Below are positions 63,125 through 64,000 of a DNA stretch of 64,000 nucleotides, in pieces. The position numbers and the translations under genes are program-made. Where the stretch lies: contig CALEMW010000039.1 in the NCBI GenBank assembly GCA_937910695.1, positions 1 to 64,000 of the forward strand. Direction: 5' to 3'. Position 1 is the stretch's first letter, and every line of letters starts with the position of its first letter. Source of the stretch: an uncultured bacterium (GTDB taxonomy: Bacteria > Krumholzibacteriota > Krumholzibacteriia > LZORAL124-64-63). The notes beneath the pieces were generated by a model. That model was not told the DNA's origin, did no database searches, and saw nothing but the letters and a program-made list of their open reading frames with translations.

Positions 63125-64000
63125 ATGGCAGATCCCCAAAGCGTTGACTTCTACCGCTTTTCGCGAAACCTGAGCGACGAAGAACGGAGTGTCCGCGACA
63201 CCGTCCGTCGCTTCGTCGAGCAATCCTTCATGCTGGACATCCGCCGGCATTTCGCCGACGGCACCTTCCCCGTCGAGATCATCCCCGAACTCGGAGCGAT
63301 GGGACTGCTCGGTCCTTCGATCCACGGCCCGGGGTGCGCCGGCCTGAGCGCGACGATATACGGCCTGATCTGCCAGGAACTCGAGTGGGGCGACAGCGGT
63401 CTGCGCAGCTTCGCGTCGGTGCAGGGCAGTCTGGTGATGTGGCCCATCGCCACCTACGGTTCCGACGAGCAGAAGAACACGTGGCTGCCCGAACTGGCGG
63501 CCGGCAGGAAGATCGGCTGCTTCGGACTGACCGAGGCGGACCACGGCTCCGATCCCGGCGGCATGGAGACCCGGGCGGTGCGCGACGGCGACGGCTGGGT
63601 GCTCAACGGCAGCAAGCTGTGGATCACCAACGCCAACATGAGCGACGTGGCCGTGGTGTGGGCGCGGTGCGACGAAGGCGTCGTCGGATTCCTCGTCGAA
63701 CGGGGGGTGGACGGTTTCTCGACCAACACGATCCACGGCAAGTACAGCCTGCGCGCCAGCGACACCGGCGAGCTGGTGTTCGACGAGGTGCGTCTGCCCG
63801 AGAGCAGCCGCCTGCCCGACGCCCGCGGCCTCAAGGCCCCCCTCGCCTGCCTGAACCAGGCGCGCTACGGCATCGCCTGGGGCGTGGTCGGCGCCGCGAT
63901 CGACTGCTACGAGACCGCACTGCGCTATGCGCAGGAGCGCAAGCAGTTCGACAAGCCCATCGCCGGCTTCCAGCTGGTCCAGCAGAAGCTCGTGACCATG
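63125..64000 (+). CDS. Glutaryl-CoA dehydrogenase-like acyl-CoA dehydrogenase (cut by right edge)
   Basis: 292 codons are present, without a stop. The start is an ATG (MADPQSVDFYRFSRNL) with a poor ribosome site. The acyl-CoA dehydrogenase fold is clear: GLRSFASVQGSLVMWPI, CFGLTEADHGSDPGGM, KLWITNANMSDVAVVWARC, KYSLRASDTGELVFDEV, CLNQARYGIAWGVVGAA and ERKQFDKPIAGFQLVQQKL. These are closer to glutaryl-CoA dehydrogenase than to butyryl-type. The catalytic Glu would lie beyond the edge. It oxidises glutaryl-CoA in lysine or aromatic breakdown with electron-transfer flavoprotein. It starts downstream of the tRNA terminator. Confidence 0.88.
   Translation, partial: MADPQSVDFYRFSRNLSDEERSVRDTVRRFVEQSFMLDIRRHFADGTFPVEIIPELGAMGLLGPSIHGPGCAGLSATIYGLICQELEWGDSGLRSFASVQGSLVMWPIATYGSDEQKNTWLPELAAGRKIGCFGLTEADHGSDPGGMETRAVRDGDGWVLNGSKLWITNANMSDVAVVWARCDEGVVGFLVERGVDGFSTNTIHGKYSLRASDTGELVFDEVRLPESSRLPDARGLKAPLACLNQARYGIAWGVVGAAIDCYETALRYAQERKQFDKPIAGFQLVQQKLVTM

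Overview
This is a GC-rich chromosomal window from a Gram-negative (diderm) bacterium. Evidence for an outer membrane is lpxH (lipid A), a PorV-type barrel, a porin, lipoproteins and a TonB-C protein. Three secreted proteins end in FlgD-like / type-IX-like C-terminal domains, the Bat genes are fused as in FCB-related phyla, and tandem DUF507 genes are present. Together these suggest an uncultured FCB-superphylum lineage (Krumholzibacteriota/Eisenbacteria-like). That placement is inference. There is no rRNA, CRISPR, transposase, integrase or phage gene, so the window is mostly vertical core genome with a secreted-protein patch at about 50.8-58 kb.

Layout. 0-4.5 kb (minus): htrA, a primary-type sigma factor, an M23 peptidase and an AMIN-domain protein cut by the left edge. 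4.5-9.8 kb: lpxH, a PorV-family barrel and a 1,130-residue M6-type protein whose active site is destroyed. 10-18.5 kb (minus): a sigma-54 block. It holds an NtrX-like response regulator, a small secreted protein, a TPR-GAF-AAA+ sigma-54 activator, and, just downstream, two good -24/-12 promoters. One promoter drives a lipoprotein plus a DUF4384/CxxCH/Trp-Tyr-rich protein; the other drives a short unit with a possible 37-residue ORF and a strong terminator. 18.6-36.7 kb: housekeeping and metabolism (rlmN, Rrf2/IscR-like regulator, mutY, TPR, acyl-CoA synthetase, CDF transporter, M28 peptidase, cca, a four-gene operon with 4-bp overlaps btpA-rmlB-B3/4-ggt, tdk, HDOD, queD, GT39-TPR). 36.7-45.1 kb (minus): a MoxR/Bat operon with BatB-BatC and BatD-BatE fusions. 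45.3-48.6 kb: two DUF507 genes, a GT4 glycosyltransferase and a porin with a strong terminator. 48.6-58 kb: aldolase, beta-propeller lipoprotein, TonB-C lipoprotein, two secreted proteins sharing a new-looking C-terminal motif, a TPR protein, a GH32/43-like protein and a metalloprotease. 58.2-64 kb: an ECF sigma/anti-sigma/bactofilin-like operon, eno, ftsB, an initiator tRNA and a glutaryl-CoA dehydrogenase cut by the right edge.

How it works together. The strongest candidate for something undescribed is the sigma-54 block: an activator next to two sigma-54 promoters, each with a dyad symmetry about 75-95 bp upstream, controlling envelope proteins and a small transcript. A second candidate is the shared extreme C-terminus (NE-x-x-[ST]-W-[GS]-[AG]-F-K-x-x-F-R) on two nearby secreted proteins, which resembles a sorting tag and sits beside genes with the better known FlgD-like tag. 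Coordinates of short sites were counted by hand and may be off by a base or two.
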